A program made the position numbers and the translations under genes. Of a DNA stretch of 64,000 nucleotides, positions 32,836 through 42,473 are shown piece after piece. The DNA is from Streptococcus downei MFe28 (GTDB lineage Bacteria > Bacillota > Bacilli > Lactobacillales > Streptococcaceae), in the NCBI RefSeq assembly GCF_900459175.1, contig NZ_UHFA01000002.1:1674001-1738000 (forward strand), written 5' to 3'. How positions within the stretch are numbered: position 1 is the stretch's first letter; the number at the start of each line of letters is the position of its first letter. A model generated the notes under the pieces. It was not told the origin of the DNA, made no database searches, and saw only the letters and a list, made by a program, of their open reading frames with translations.

Positions 32836-33991
32836 GTTCCTGCTCACTTTCTTCATTGTATAAGCCACTGAAATCACGATACCAATCGAAGATTTCTTTG
32901 ACGACAACTTTCAGGGCTGAATAGACTGGAATTCCAAGTAGCACACCCCAGACACCAAAGACTGAACCCGAGGCCAAGAGGATAAAGAGAATCATGATGG
33001 GGTGGATACTGAGCTTGGTGCCCAAGACCAGGGGGGACACAAAACGTCCTTCAATGGTCTGCTCAACCGCAAAGACAATCAGGACCTTGATCAACATCCA
33101 GGGTCCAGCCACCAGACCAAGGATAATAGCTGGCAGCATAGCCAAGAAGCTCCCCAGATAGGGAATGAGGTTGAGAACTCCAGCCAGGATTCCCAAGGCC
33201 ACAGCATAGCGCAGGTCAATCAGGCTAAAGAGGATAGAAAACATAATACCAACCACGATAGCCACGGTCACCTGCCCCTGAACATAGCCCTGCCACTGCG
33301 TGTTGACATCGCTGAGAATCCGAGACAGAGGCTTGCGCCATTTGACAGGGAAGGTCTTAAGGATGGAGCCTTTAAGTTTATCGCTGTCACGCAAGAGGTA
33401 AAAAACGATAAAGGGCATCATGATGATGGCGATGGCCACTCGAGTAACAGCTGAGGCGAAATCGCCAGCCCAGCTGACAATATTTTTAGAAAAATTCTCA
33501 GCATAGCCAATAGCCTTGCTACTGTAGTTGTTGACCCAGTCTTCCAGTTGGGGACGGATGGCCTCAAAGCGATTGTCCGCAATAACCTGATTCACCTGTC
33601 TTTCGACTGACTTGATATAGTGGGGCAGATTATTGATAAAGGACATAATCTGTTCCTGCAACATGGGGAAAAAGCTGGCACCACCCCAAATTAGGAGACC
33701 AACAATAACCAGATAAACTAGACTGATGGCCATGACCCGATTGATGGGCAGGTGCTTCTCCACAAAATTAACAATGGGCTTGAGGAGGTAATAAAGCAGA
33801 ACCGAAATGACAATCGGCAACATGATGACCGTTAGAAAGCCAGCTAAGGCCGTGAAGATAAAGCTGATACGGGTCAAAAGATATAGAGCCAAGAAGGTCA
33901 AAATTAAAATGACCAGACTGCTGACAAAGCGATTGTCAACCACCCACTTGTAAAACCAACTCTCGTAAAATTTTTCGTTTTTCTTATCCAT
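32825..33991 (-). CDS. AI-2E family transporter (UPF0118 permease)
   Basis: 388 aa. Two N-terminal helices (about 20-75), further helices, and the family C-terminal block GVLNLIPYLGSFLAMLPAII and VEQTIEGRFVSPLVLG plus GVLLGIPVYSALKV. Members export AI-2 or act in ion homeostasis; substrate not resolvable. AAGGAATATC precedes the ATG; 8 nt after mutX. Confidence 0.9.
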   Translation of the reverse strand: MDKKNEKFYESWFYKWVVDNRFVSSLVILILTFLALYLLTRISFIFTALAGFLTVIMLPIVISVLLYYLLKPIVNFVEKHLPINRVMAISLVYLVIVGLLIWGGASFFPMLQEQIMSFINNLPHYIKSVERQVNQVIADNRFEAIRPQLEDWVNNYSSKAIGYAENFSKNIVSWAGDFASAVTRVAIAIIMMPFIVFYLLRDSDKLKGSILKTFPVKWRKPLSRILSDVNTQWQGYVQGQVTVAIVVGIMFSILFSLIDLRYAVALGILAGVLNLIPYLGSFLAMLPAIILGLVAGPWMLIKVLIVFAVEQTIEGRFVSPLVLGTKLSIHPIMILFILLASGSVFGVWGVLLGIPVYSALKVVVKEIFDWYRDFSGLYNEESEQERAK

Positions 33992-33999
33992 GATATTCC

Positions 34000-34482
34000 T
34001 TATTTATCGTAAAATTTAACCGCCTTCTCAACCAATTTCCCAGCTGAATCATAGGTGAATTTGGCAGAGAAAAAGGGCTTGTCTTCTAGAATCCACTTGA
34101 AAATCTCATAGTCCCCTTCCCAGGTGGGCTTAGAGAGAACCTGATCATAGGGAACCCATTCTAACGTTCCCTCACGGGATGCCTCATCAGAAATGAGCTC
34201 ACCTTCAAAATCTGTCACCTTGAACACATAGGTGTACCAGTCGTGGCCAGGTGTAAATTCGGGAAAGGTAATGATGCCCTTAAAATCCATTTCCTTGACG
34301 GTGAAATGGGTCTCTTCGAAAATCTCCCTTTTGGCACAGTCTTCTGGGGTTTCTCCAGCCTCTAACTTGCCCCCAACAGAAATCCACTTACCCTCATGGA
34401 CATCATTGGGCTTCTTGTTGCGGAGCATCAACAAAAGTTCTTTGCCGTTATCTATATAACAGATGGTTGCCAGTTTGGTCAT
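34000..34482 (-). CDS. mutX: Nudix hydrolase, 8-oxo-dGTP diphosphatase type
   Basis: 160 aa from ATG 34482 (AAGAAGG upstream). Nudix box GKLEAGETPEDCAKREIFEE at about 38-57 with the REIFEE core. Cleaves oxidised nucleotides before they enter DNA; matches streptococcal MutX (ICYIDNGKELLLMLRNKKPN). First gene of the mutX-permease-TPR transcript. The exact nucleotide is inferred from family. Confidence 0.92.
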   Translation of the reverse strand: MTKLATICYIDNGKELLLMLRNKKPNDVHEGKWISVGGKLEAGETPEDCAKREIFEETHFTVKEMDFKGIITFPEFTPGHDWYTYVFKVTDFEGELISDEASREGTLEWVPYDQVLSKPTWEGDYEIFKWILEDKPFFSAKFTYDSAGKLVEKAVKFYDK

Positions 34483-34532
34483 GCTGCCTTCTTTCATTCC
34501 TTACAATAGTATATTTATTTTAACAAAAAAAT

Positions 34533-34540
34533 GCTATAAT
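34533..34540 (+). promoter_or_regulatory. extended -10 promoter of the lactonase gene
   Basis: TGCTATAAT (-10 at 34535-34540) with no good -35. The leader contains GAGGACTGGTCCTC (34563-34576), a small inverted repeat followed by CTTCTTTTT that may attenuate. Confidence 0.6.
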
Positions 34541-34616
34541 TTCTCTATAGAAATAAGGCTTGAGGACTGGTCCTCCTTCTTTTTGGGAGGCAGCTTCCTC
34601 ATCTAGAAAGGCTAGC

Positions 34617-35633
34617 ATGGAAGAAATCTATTTTGGGACTTATACCAAACGCCAATCCCAAGGAATCTACAAGGCTGATTTTGATAATGAAACAGGGCAA
34701 CTGTCCAACCTAGAATTACTGGCTGAGCAGGAAAATCCCACTTACCTAACCTTTAGCCCCGATGATTGCCTCTATAGTATTGCTAGTCATCAAGACCAGG
34801 GAGGAGTTGCCAGCTATTCGGCTGGTTTTCAGCCTCTTAATACCGTATTAGAAGATGGTGCTGCTCCCTGCCACCTGGGTTGGGATGACAAGCGAGACTT
34901 GGTCTTTTCAGCCAATTACCACACAGGCCAAGCCCTGGTTTACAAACGCCAAGCTGATGGTAGCCTAGACCTGGTTAATCGGATTGTCCATCAGGGGTCT
35001 GGCCCCCATGCCAATCAAGGCCATGCTCGGGTTCATTTTGCTGATATCAGTCCTGACCACTACCTCCTGACCTGCGACTTGGGGACAGATGAATTGACCA
35101 GCTACGCCCTGAATGAGACAGGCCTGGTACAACCCATCGACAACTACAAATTTCCGGCTGGCAGTGGCCCTCGTCACCTGACCTTCCATCCTATTTTTAA
35201 GCATGCTTTTGTGGTCTGCGAATTAGATTCATCCGTTCATAATTTAATTTATCAGGGCTGTGGTAATTTTGAGGCCTATCAAGTCATCCCAACACTCCTT
35301 GATGATTACCAGGGCTTCAATGCTCCTGCTGCCATCAAGGTGACCAGTGATGGTTGGTTCGTCTATGTCTCCAACCGAGGTCATAATTCTATCGCCTGCT
35401 ACCGTTTTATTTTAGATGGCTACATTCATTTGATTGATGTCGTTCCCACTCATGGAGAAACACCACGAGACATCTGCCTGAGCGCTGATGAAAATTATCT
35501 TCTGGTGGCCCATCAGGATTCGGACAATGTGACGGTTTTTCGCAGAAATTTGGATACTGGTCGCTTGAGCGAAGTTAGTCATGATTTTCAAGTTCCCGAA
35601 GCGGTCTGCTTAGTCAATCGCCCTCTTCCCTAA
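34617..35633 (+). CDS. pgl: lactonase family seven-bladed beta-propeller, 6-phosphogluconolactonase type
   Basis: 338 aa from ATG 34617 (AAAGG 6 nt upstream). Repeated blades with GPRHLTFHP (about 182-190), YVSNRGHNSIACYRF (about 248-262) and VVPTHGETPRDICLS (about 273-287), hallmarks of the YbhE/Pgl lactonase family. Would hydrolyse 6-phosphogluconolactone in the oxidative pentose phosphate branch. Some members have other lactone substrates. Alone on the plus strand. Confidence 0.85.
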   Translation: MEEIYFGTYTKRQSQGIYKADFDNETGQLSNLELLAEQENPTYLTFSPDDCLYSIASHQDQGGVASYSAGFQPLNTVLEDGAAPCHLGWDDKRDLVFSANYHTGQALVYKRQADGSLDLVNRIVHQGSGPHANQGHARVHFADISPDHYLLTCDLGTDELTSYALNETGLVQPIDNYKFPAGSGPRHLTFHPIFKHAFVVCELDSSVHNLIYQGCGNFEAYQVIPTLLDDYQGFNAPAAIKVTSDGWFVYVSNRGHNSIACYRFILDGYIHLIDVVPTHGETPRDICLSADENYLLVAHQDSDNVTVFRRNLDTGRLSEVSHDFQVPEAVCLVNRPLP

Positions 35634-35637
35634 TTTA

Positions 35638-35740
35638 ATACTCTTCAAAAATCAAATCTATCCATCGTTAATTCACCTTTCCGTACCCAAGTACTGCCTG
35701 CAGTTCGTTGCCTTGGCTATTTTTGATTTTTATTGAGTAT
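35638..35740 (+). repeat. 103-bp RUP-like element (copy D)
   Basis: ATACTCTTCAAAAATCAAAT ... GATTTTTATTGAGTAT, starting 4 nt after the lactonase stop and ending 18 nt before the next (broken) gene. Confidence 0.88.
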
Positions 35741-35758
35741 AAAGCAAGGATAACACCC

Positions 35759-36570
35759 ATGTTTAAACCCATTCTTGGACTTAAGGCTTCTGCCGACCCC
35801 CAGCAATTAGCCAGTCGCCTCCGTTACAAACCGGAGGTTTTTGAATTTTATACCAGTCAAGATGACTTTTCTCAGATAGGACTCAGACGCCTTAAGGAAG
35901 CCGTTTTAGAGGTTCAAAATCAAGCTACTAAGCGCATCGTCCTTCACCAGCCCATGAAATATCATGGGGAGTTTTTGGAGATGATTACACCAAAGAAGCT
36001 TCTGCCTGAACTCTACTATTTTTTGGAAAAATCAACCAACGATTTGCTGGATCTGGCCTTCGACCATGATTGTCAGGTCTTGGTTCACGGTTCTTATGAG
36101 CTTAAAAATCCTCAGGTATTAGAATACTACGGTAGTCTGGAGATGGCCCGACAAGTCACTTTTGAACGTTTGGACTATTTCAGCCAGCTGGGTGGTCAGA
36201 AAATCCTCTTTGAAAATGGGATTTCGCCAATTTTCTTCTTTGGCGACCCGACTATGACCAAGAAATATTGGACAGGGGCTATCGTCTAGCCTTTGATACC
36301 TCCCACGCCCTGATTAAGGCCCAGGGGGACAATCAGGTCCTGCTGGACTCTTTGGAGAGGTTAAGGCCCAATAGCCACCACTACCACCTGGTCGACAGTA
36401 TGGGCAAATACCATGACAGCCTGACTCTGGGAAAGGGCATTACGGATTGACCAGAGGTCCTAAAAAGGCTCAATCCCCAGGCTTCTGCCATCTATGAAAT
36501 TGTCGTCAAGGATGTCAATAACCCTAAAGAACAGCTGGCTAGCCACAAGTTTTTAAGCAATTTGGTTTGA
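35759..36570 (+). pseudogene. TIM-barrel protein, sugar phosphate isomerase/endonuclease-IV-like, frameshifted with nonsense codon
   Basis: Read MFKPILGLKASADPQQLASR from ATG 35759 to about 36270, then the sense moves to another frame (RGYRLAFDTSHALIKAQGDN) through HYHLVDSMGKYHDSLTLGKG, reaches TGA at 36448-36450 where a Trp codon is expected, and resumes PEVLKRLNPQASAIYEIVVK to a stop at 36570. Fold and conserved histidine/aspartate spacing suggest an AP-endonuclease-2-type TIM barrel; exact role unknown. Two independent lesions mean it is dead. Confidence 0.78.
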
Positions 36571-36638
36571 TATTTAAAAGTTTTATGCTTTAATAAAAGG
36601 GTCTAAGACAAAATAAAGACATAAAAAGGAGAGAGACC

Positions 36639-36830
36639 ATGAATCCAAGTGAATTATTTAACCAAGTCAAGGAACTCATTGAGAAGAAAGACTTCTCAGC
36701 TGCCCAAAAATTTATTGACCAACATAAGGACGACCTCGGTGACTACCTCGATAAGGCCAAGGACCTCTTGGCTGGCGTCAAAGGTGCCGATGGTGTCCTG
36801 GATAAGGTTAAGGGACTTTTTGGTAAATAA
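36639..36830 (+). CDS. small conserved streptococcal protein
   Basis: 63 aa, highly charged and helical (MNPSELFNQVKELIEKKDFS, ending DGVLDKVKGLFGK). AGGAGAGAG 3-9 nt before the ATG and its own terminator show it is a real, probably well-expressed single gene. Similar small proteins occur in other streptococci; no function known to me. Confidence 0.8.
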   Translation: MNPSELFNQVKELIEKKDFSAAQKFIDQHKDDLGDYLDKAKDLLAGVKGADGVLDKVKGLFGK

Positions 36831-36870
36831 AGAAGCCATCTAGGCTACCTAGCCTTACTTTAGAACGTAT

Positions 36871-36905
36871 AAAAGAGCCGAGAAAACTAAATTCGGCTCT
36901 TTTTA
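36871..36905 (+). terminator. terminator of the small protein gene
   Basis: AAAAGAGCCGA GAAAACTAAAT TCGGCTCTTTTT, 11-bp stem with U-run. Confidence 0.92.
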
Positions 36906-36994
36906 TTGACTCTAACCAAAACGGTCAGGGCTAATTTTATAGTTGTGAGTTTCATGGAGGTTTTCAATGATAACGACCACTATAAATTGGATCA

Positions 36995-37097
36995 ATACTC
37001 TTCGAAAATCAAAACTTTCCATCGTTAACTCACCTTGCCGTACTCCAGTACTGTCTTCAGTTCGTTGCCTCGGCTAATTCCGATTTTCATTGAGTAT
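36995..37097 (+). repeat. 103-bp RUP-like element (copy E)
   Basis: ATACTCTTCGAAAATCAAAA ... GATTTTCATTGAGTAT. It lies directly against the U-run of the oxidase-gene terminator. Confidence 0.88.
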
Positions 37098-37098
37098 A

Positions 37099-37119
37099 AA
37101 AAGGTATCCTAAGCCTTTT
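37099..37119 (-). terminator. terminator after the FAD oxidase gene
   Basis: Minus strand: AAAAAGGCTTAGGATACCTTTTT, 7-bp stem beginning at the stop codon, U5 tail. Confidence 0.75.
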
Positions 37120-38228
37120 TAATCCTTTGACTTGATTGACTTTATATAACGTTCAATCGGATAATCCTGGTAATCCAATTGGCCTTTTTTGCCGACTAGA
37201 AGATGCACTAATTCTTTGGCGATTAGAGGACCTGTTGTTAAGCCTGACGAGCCTAGACCTGAGGCAGCATAGACGTTCTTTAGCTCAGGGACTTGACCGT
37301 AAAAGGGAGCAAAGTCACTGGTGTAGGCCCGAGTGCCCACTCGCTCCTGATAGGTTTTAGCTTGAGCCAATATAGGCAGAAAGGCCTGAGCCTGATTTTC
37401 TAATTCCTGCAAGACTTGGGGGTCTGGTGTCAAATCATACCCTTGATCATTTTCGTGGCTGGCTCCAACTGAAATTTGTCCTGCTTTAAAAGGAATGATG
37501 TCCAGTTCACCTTCTGGCATGACGACGGGTAGGTCAACGGTCGGTAAGTCCTCAAAGAAGTAATCTCGCAACTGGCCCTTCTGAGGGCGGATATCCACTT
37601 GGTAGCCTAGTGGCTGGAGAATTTCTGGTAGCCAGGCTCCTGTCGCCAGTAAGACCTTATCAAAGGTCTGCCCCTCAATCTGATAGGTGCCATCCGCCAT
37701 GACTTGGAGGCCAACCTTGTCCTTGATTACCTGACAACCAGAGGCCTGCAAAAGGGTCCTAGTCAGATTAGCCCCTTCCACTTGGGCACCACCAGAAGCA
37801 TAGAGAAGCTGGTCAAAGCCCTGTAAATGCGGAAACCGCTGAGCTACCTGAGCTTGATTTAAAATCTCCAGTTGACCAATCAGGGGCGACTCCTCTCGCC
37901 GACTGTTAGCTAGGGCTTTCAGTTCAGCCAGCTTACTTTGGTCCCGCTTTAGGAGATAGACGCCAGTCTGCTTATAGAAACTAGTATCCCAGCCATCGGC
38001 CTGTAAGTCGGCTATCAGCTCTTGATAGAAATCCGTACCCAGACGGGCCATTTTATACCAAGCCTTATTGCGTCGCTTGGAAAACCAGGGACTGATTATT
38101 CCTGCTGCTGCCTTGGTGGCCTGTCCTTGGCCGTAATCAAAGACCGTCACTTGATAATCATTTTCTTTTGAAAGGTAATAGGCAGCTGTTGCGCCAACAA
38201 TACCTGCCCCTACTACAGCAACTTTCAT
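37119..38228 (-). CDS. FAD-dependent amino-acid oxidase/dehydrogenase (DadA-like)
   Basis: 369 aa. N-terminal dinucleotide fold VAVVGAGIVGATAAYYLS (3-20) with the second FAD segment AAAGIISPW; C-terminal RVGTRAYTSDFAPFYG and AASGLGSSGLTTGPLIAKEL. DAO superfamily (D-amino-acid dehydrogenase, glycine oxidase or sarcosine oxidase-like); substrate undetermined. Last gene of a run trmK-nif3-zip-this gene with short gaps. Confidence 0.85.
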   Translation of the reverse strand: MKVAVVGAGIVGATAAYYLSKENDYQVTVFDYGQGQATKAAAGIISPWFSKRRNKAWYKMARLGTDFYQELIADLQADGWDTSFYKQTGVYLLKRDQSKLAELKALANSRREESPLIGQLEILNQAQVAQRFPHLQGFDQLLYASGGAQVEGANLTRTLLQASGCQVIKDKVGLQVMADGTYQIEGQTFDKVLLATGAWLPEILQPLGYQVDIRPQKGQLRDYFFEDLPTVDLPVVMPEGELDIIPFKAGQISVGASHENDQGYDLTPDPQVLQELENQAQAFLPILAQAKTYQERVGTRAYTSDFAPFYGQVPELKNVYAASGLGSSGLTTGPLIAKELVHLLVGKKGQLDYQDYPIERYIKSIKSKD

Positions 38229-38240
38229 GCTAATATTCTC

Positions 38241-39065
38241 CTAACCAAGGGCCACATCCATGACCATCATAATGACAAAGCCCAGCATCAACCCCAGAGT
38301 AGCAATATCGGTATTGCCATTGGTCTGGGACTCGGGAATTAGTTCTTCCACGACAACAAAAATCATAGCACCAGCCGCAAAGGAGAGGGCGTAGGGAAGA
38401 ATGGGCATCATGAGCATAACCAGTCCTGCCCCTAAGACGGCTCCGATGGGTTCAACAATGGCTGACATAGAGCCCAGATAAAAGGCTCGCAATCGTGACT
38501 TACCATCTGTCCGAATAGGAATGGACAAGGCTGCCCCCTCGGGGACATTTTGTAAACCAATCCCGATGGCCAAGCCAAGAGCTCCTAGAAGAGCTGATTG
38601 GCTGGGAAGACAACCAGCTAGGGCACCGAAGGTTACGCCGACCGCCAGGCCTTCAGGGAAATTGTGGATGGTAATGGCTAGAAAGAGCAAGGCCGTTTTG
38701 GAGAGCTTCTTAGGGGGCTGCAGGCCCTCAGCCTGACTGACATCCTCCTTATCCAAATGCAGGTGGGGGACCAGGGCATCAATCAGACGAAGGGCAAGAC
38801 CGCCCACCAAAAATCCGACCGCTGCAGGAATCCAAGACCAGCCTCCATAATCTGCCTTGGCATAAGTGATGGAGGGCTCCAAGAGGGACCAAAAGGAGGC
38901 AGCAATCATGACCCCTGCCGCAAAACCCATCATGGTATCCAGAAGCCTGCGACTTATAGTCTTAAAGAAGAAAACGATAGCTGCCCCAAGAATGGTACAG
39001 CCCCAGGTGAAAAGCCCAGCTAGGAAGGCTAGGAGGACAACATTTTGCGATAAAATCCAATTCAT
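38241..39065 (-). CDS. ZIP family metal transporter
   Basis: 274 aa, eight predicted helices. Metal-site helix IV ITIHNFPEGLAVGVTFGA (about 133-150) and helix V NVPEGAALSIPIRTDG; a His-containing loop VPHLHLDKEDVSQAE (about 99-113). Zinc or other divalent cation uptake of the ZupT/GufA branch. Ends 12 nt before the oxidase gene. Confidence 0.92.
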   Translation of the reverse strand: MNWILSQNVVLLAFLAGLFTWGCTILGAAIVFFFKTISRRLLDTMMGFAAGVMIAASFWSLLEPSITYAKADYGGWSWIPAAVGFLVGGLALRLIDALVPHLHLDKEDVSQAEGLQPPKKLSKTALLFLAITIHNFPEGLAVGVTFGALAGCLPSQSALLGALGLAIGIGLQNVPEGAALSIPIRTDGKSRLRAFYLGSMSAIVEPIGAVLGAGLVMLMMPILPYALSFAAGAMIFVVVEELIPESQTNGNTDIATLGLMLGFVIMMVMDVALG

Positions 39066-39076
39066 GATTGACTCTC

Positions 39077-39865
39077 CTAGCGATGACTAAAAGGATTGGT
39101 GGAAGCCTGACTAGGGATAATTTCTACATCCCAGCCTGCTTCTAACTTCCAGGCAGTCATCTTCTCCACGAGTTTTTCAATAAAAAGGACTTCGATATAG
39201 TGACCGGGGTCAAGGGCCAGAAGGCCATCTGTCAGCATATCCTGAGCTGTGTGGTAATATATATCTCCCGTGATATAGACCTGAGCCCCTTTAGCTAGGG
39301 CATCCTGGTAGAAACTTTGACCACTACCACCGCAGATAGCAACCCGACTAATGGTTGGATTAGCTCCATCGTAACGCACCAGCCTGATGCTGTCTAGACC
39401 AAAAACCGACTTAACGTTCAACGCTAAATCTTCCAAACTTTGGGGTCTAATATTTCCCACTCGGCCAATGCCATAGCCATCGGTTGTTGGCGTCAAAATT
39501 TCTCTATCTTCAATGGCCAAAAGGTCACAGAACCAGTCATTGAGGCCATCAGGGACAATGTCAATATTAGTATGGCTGACATAGACAGCAATATCATGTT
39601 TGACTAGCTCCAAAAGAATATCTGTTCGTGGACTACTGGTCAAATCCTTGAGGGGACGAAAAATTAGAGCGTGCTTGGTGATGATGAGATCCACTCCATT
39701 TTTTATAGCCTCTGCTACCATATTTTCCCGAACATCCAGGGTCACCATGACCTTCTTAATGACCTTGTCTAGACTGCCAACTTGAAGTCCAGAAATATCT
39801 CCCTCCATGGAGAGCTCCTGGGGACAATAACTTTCATATTTGTCAATAAATTCTCTAGCCTTCAT
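39077..39865 (-). CDS. Nif3-like dinuclear metal-centre hexameric protein
   Basis: 262 aa. NIF3/YqfO family: metal-ligand segments [16 protein letters not shown] (about 60-75), [19 protein letters not shown] (about 95-113) and [19 protein letters not shown] near the C-terminus. Start overlaps the trmK end by 11 nt; the trmK-nif3 pair is conserved in Firmicutes. Molecular function of the family remains unsettled. Confidence 0.92.
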   Translation of the reverse strand: MKAREFIDKYESYCPQELSMEGDISGLQVGSLDKVIKKVMVTLDVRENMVAEAIKNGVDLIITKHALIFRPLKDLTSSPRTDILLELVKHDIAVYVSHTNIDIVPDGLNDWFCDLLAIEDREILTPTTDGYGIGRVGNIRPQSLEDLALNVKSVFGLDSIRLVRYDGANPTISRVAICGGSGQSFYQDALAKGAQVYITGDIYYHTAQDMLTDGLLALDPGHYIEVLFIEKLVEKMTAWKLEAGWDVEIIPSQASTNPFSHR

Positions 39866-40541
39866 CCTTGATAGCCTCCTTGATAGCTTGAATTCTTTGC
39901 TCTAGAGCCTGCCGGTCCCCCTGGTTATCTTGGGGAATCTTGCTCAGAGCTCCTTCTAATTTTCCCAGTTCCCTTTGCCATTTGGCCATGAAACCAGGAG
40001 ATTTCACTTCTAGGTGGCGGGGACCAAAGCGTTGCTGAAAATCATTGAGAATTTCCTGTCCAGGCTGGGCGACAATGATTTCATAGAATTTTCCTTTTTC
40101 GCTCATGACCTTTTCGGCCTTAATTCTAAAGCCGTGGTCAGATAGCCAAGCTCGAACATCATCCTCACGATTATTGGGTTGGAGCACCAAGCGCTCCAGA
40201 CCTGATAATTTGTCTTCACCTGCTGCCAAAATATCGGCAATCAGTCGTCCTCCCATCCCACAGATGGCAAGGGTGGTCACCCCATCACTAGGCTCCAAGG
40301 CCTCTAAACCATCAGCCAGACGAACCTGAATCTGCTTATCCAGACCAGCTTCTGCCACATTAGCAAGGGCAGACTGATAGGGACCTTGAACCACTTCACC
40401 AGCAATGGCCGAGCTAATCAACCCTGCCTGTAAAAGATAAATTGGCAGGTAGCCATGGTCGCTACCGACATCTAAGAGTTTGACCCCCTGGGGGATAAAG
40501 TCCGCCACATCCAAGAGACGTTGTGAAATATTTGTTTCCAT
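39855..40541 (-). CDS. trmK: tRNA (adenine(22)-N(1))-methyltransferase
   Basis: 228 aa from ATG 40541. SAM motif [20 protein letters not shown] (about 20-39) and [16 protein letters not shown] (about 94-109), characteristic of TrmK, which makes m1A22 in tRNAs. An extended -10 TGCTATAAT ends 7 nt before the ATG, so the mRNA may be leaderless. Coupled to the nif3-like gene. Confidence 0.93.
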   Translation of the reverse strand: METNISQRLLDVADFIPQGVKLLDVGSDHGYLPIYLLQAGLISSAIAGEVVQGPYQSALANVAEAGLDKQIQVRLADGLEALEPSDGVTTLAICGMGGRLIADILAAGEDKLSGLERLVLQPNNREDDVRAWLSDHGFRIKAEKVMSEKGKFYEIIVAQPGQEILNDFQQRFGPRHLEVKSPGFMAKWQRELGKLEGALSKIPQDNQGDRQALEQRIQAIKEAIKDEG

Positions 40542-40680
40542 AGGCCTTATTATAGCAGAAAAAATCAAGCCTTGCCTGCCGTTTTTTTGCTTGAAAAGGT
40601 CAGAAACATCAGTTACTTCCTAGCTTGGGGGCGCAGCCAATTTCTCAGAGCTAATGACAAGCAAGTGACTCCAAATTGCA

Positions 40681-40715
40681 AAAAGGCCTGAGCACATGAT
40701 TGGCTCGGACCTTTC
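40681..40715 (-). terminator. terminator after dnaD
   Basis: Minus strand: AAAGGTCCGAGC CAATCATGT GCTCAGGCCTTTTT, stem with one mismatch, just past the dnaD stop. Confidence 0.85.
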
Positions 40716-40723
40716 TTGATAGT

Positions 40724-41416
40724 TTATTCTCGCTCATTCCAGAGGTTCATGGCATTAAGAAAATCATCTGAAACTTGAACCTTACTGGGGTTGGCTTGAT
40801 CGCGCTCTTGGCGGCGTTCTTCAATCTGCCGAACGGTAGTGATACCATCCCTGGTCCACCGCCTCAGAATGGCCGTCAAGTATTTCCAGTTGCGCTTGCT
40901 GTTGAAAATACTTTCCTTAAGGGCCTCACGAATCAAATCAGGGCTAACATCATCTTCTCGGACATACTTTTGCAAGTCCTCCAATTCAAACGGTGTTAGC
41001 ATCCAGCCCGATTTTTCAAAATCATTGATGAGGCTTTGCAAATCATTGGCATTATCCAGCGGAGCCGTCGGAGCTTGGCTCCCTTGATTTCCATGTCCCA
41101 GCAGGTCATCCAAATGCTGGAGCACCGGACTGGCATCAAAGATAATATCCGTCTCTCCGTCCAATTCAATGGTCTTCATGACTAGAAGCTCCTGATTGGT
41201 CAGGTTAGAAATGGCTTGGTTGACCTCTGCCACGGTCTTTCCTAAGGCATCAGCCACTCGGCTGGAGGGCATTTCATCTACTTTAGTTGTATTTTGTAGG
41301 TAGAAAAATTGCCAGACCAGATAGTCATCAGCGGTCGCAAAGATTTCCTTAAAATGAAAGAGTAGGCTAGCTGGCAAAACCAAGTTGCCCTTTTGATAAT
41401 TGTCTAAAAAAGTCAT
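40724..41416 (-). CDS. dnaD: DnaD domain replication protein
   Basis: 230 aa. N-terminal winged-helix part and C-terminal DnaD/DnaB2 domain with ESIFNSKRNWKYLTAILRRW (about 168-187) carrying the conserved YxxxIxxxW pattern. Helps load the replicative helicase at restart and initiation. 9 nt after metA. Confidence 0.92.
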   Translation of the reverse strand: MTFLDNYQKGNLVLPASLLFHFKEIFATADDYLVWQFFYLQNTTKVDEMPSSRVADALGKTVAEVNQAISNLTNQELLVMKTIELDGETDIIFDASPVLQHLDDLLGHGNQGSQAPTAPLDNANDLQSLINDFEKSGWMLTPFELEDLQKYVREDDVSPDLIREALKESIFNSKRNWKYLTAILRRWTRDGITTVRQIEERRQERDQANPSKVQVSDDFLNAMNLWNERE

Positions 41417-41425
41417 AGTTTCTCT

Positions 41426-42370
41426 TTATAAATAGCCATATAGGCTGTCTCTTTCTTCCAAATCTTCCAGGCAATAAGGTGTTTCTTGGTAGACAGCGTA
41501 ATTAAGCCAATTGGTAAAAAAGGTCGAGGCTGCCAAACTCCACCGAAGCTTGGGCTGCTGGTCAGCCTGTCCCTGAGGGAAATAATTGACAGGACGCTTG
41601 GGCCCCTTATGGGCCTTAAGGTCTCTTTGATATTCTCGTTTCAGGGTATCGCGGTCATATTCCAGATGCCCAAAACTATAGATTTCTCGCAAATCCCGGC
41701 TGGCTAGGATAGACAGGCCAACCTCATCTCCCTTAGCTAAGATTTGCAGATTGGTTTTTGAGCGGACCTGTTCTTCTGTAACCTGGGTATGGCGGGAATG
41801 AGGCGATAGGAAGCTATCATCAAAACCCCGCATGAGCGGTGAAAAATGCTCCACCACATCTTGCTCATAGATTCCGGACAATTTGTAGTCCATCAACAAC
41901 TTCTCCACCCTATAGCGGTAATAGAGCCCTGCCTGAGCCCCCCAACACAAGTGCAGGGTTGAGTAGACATGATGCTTGGCCCAATCAAAAATCTGACAGA
42001 GCTCCTGCCAGTAGTCAACCTTTTCAAAGGGCAGGGTTTCTACGGGTGCCCCCGTAATGATTAAGCCATCAAAGTAATCCCCCTTAATTTCTTCAAAGGT
42101 CTTGTAAAAGGTCTCCAAATACTCAGCCTTGGTATTTTTGGACTGATGACTGGCGGTATAGATAAAGTCCAATTTAATTTGCAGCGGGGTGTTAGACAGG
42201 TAGCGCAAAAGCTGGGTCTCTGTGGCCTCCTTGGTCGGCATGAGATTGAGAATCAAGACCTTAATTGGCCGAATATCCTGCCCCCTGGCTCTGATATCGT
42301 CCATGACGAAGATATTTTCATTCTTTAAAATATCAACGGCAGGCAATTTTTTATTGAGGGTAATTGGCAT
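41426..42370 (-). CDS. metA: homoserine O-acetyltransferase (MetA family)
   Basis: 314 aa. Acylates homoserine in methionine synthesis. Catalytic Cys142 in [13 protein letters not shown]; His/Glu of the triad in the [15 protein letters not shown] region. Residue 111 is Glu in GAPVETLPF; in this family Glu111 goes with acetyl-CoA and Gly with succinyl-CoA, so the common name homoserine O-succinyltransferase would be wrong here. The sulfhydrylase at 44-45.3 kb would use the acetyl product. GGGGATATTTTC precedes the ATG. Confidence 0.93.
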   Translation of the reverse strand: MPITLNKKLPAVDILKNENIFVMDDIRARGQDIRPIKVLILNLMPTKEATETQLLRYLSNTPLQIKLDFIYTASHQSKNTKAEYLETFYKTFEEIKGDYFDGLIITGAPVETLPFEKVDYWQELCQIFDWAKHHVYSTLHLCWGAQAGLYYRYRVEKLLMDYKLSGIYEQDVVEHFSPLMRGFDDSFLSPHSRHTQVTEEQVRSKTNLQILAKGDEVGLSILASRDLREIYSFGHLEYDRDTLKREYQRDLKAHKGPKRPVNYFPQGQADQQPKLRWSLAASTFFTNWLNYAVYQETPYCLEDLEERDSLYGYL

Positions 42371-42473
42371 GAAAATATCCCCATTCTATAATAGATTACC
42401 TCTATTATAAAACATGGGGATAGGCATTTCAAATAGAACTTTACTAGGCTGGGCTATAACTACTCTCTATAGC

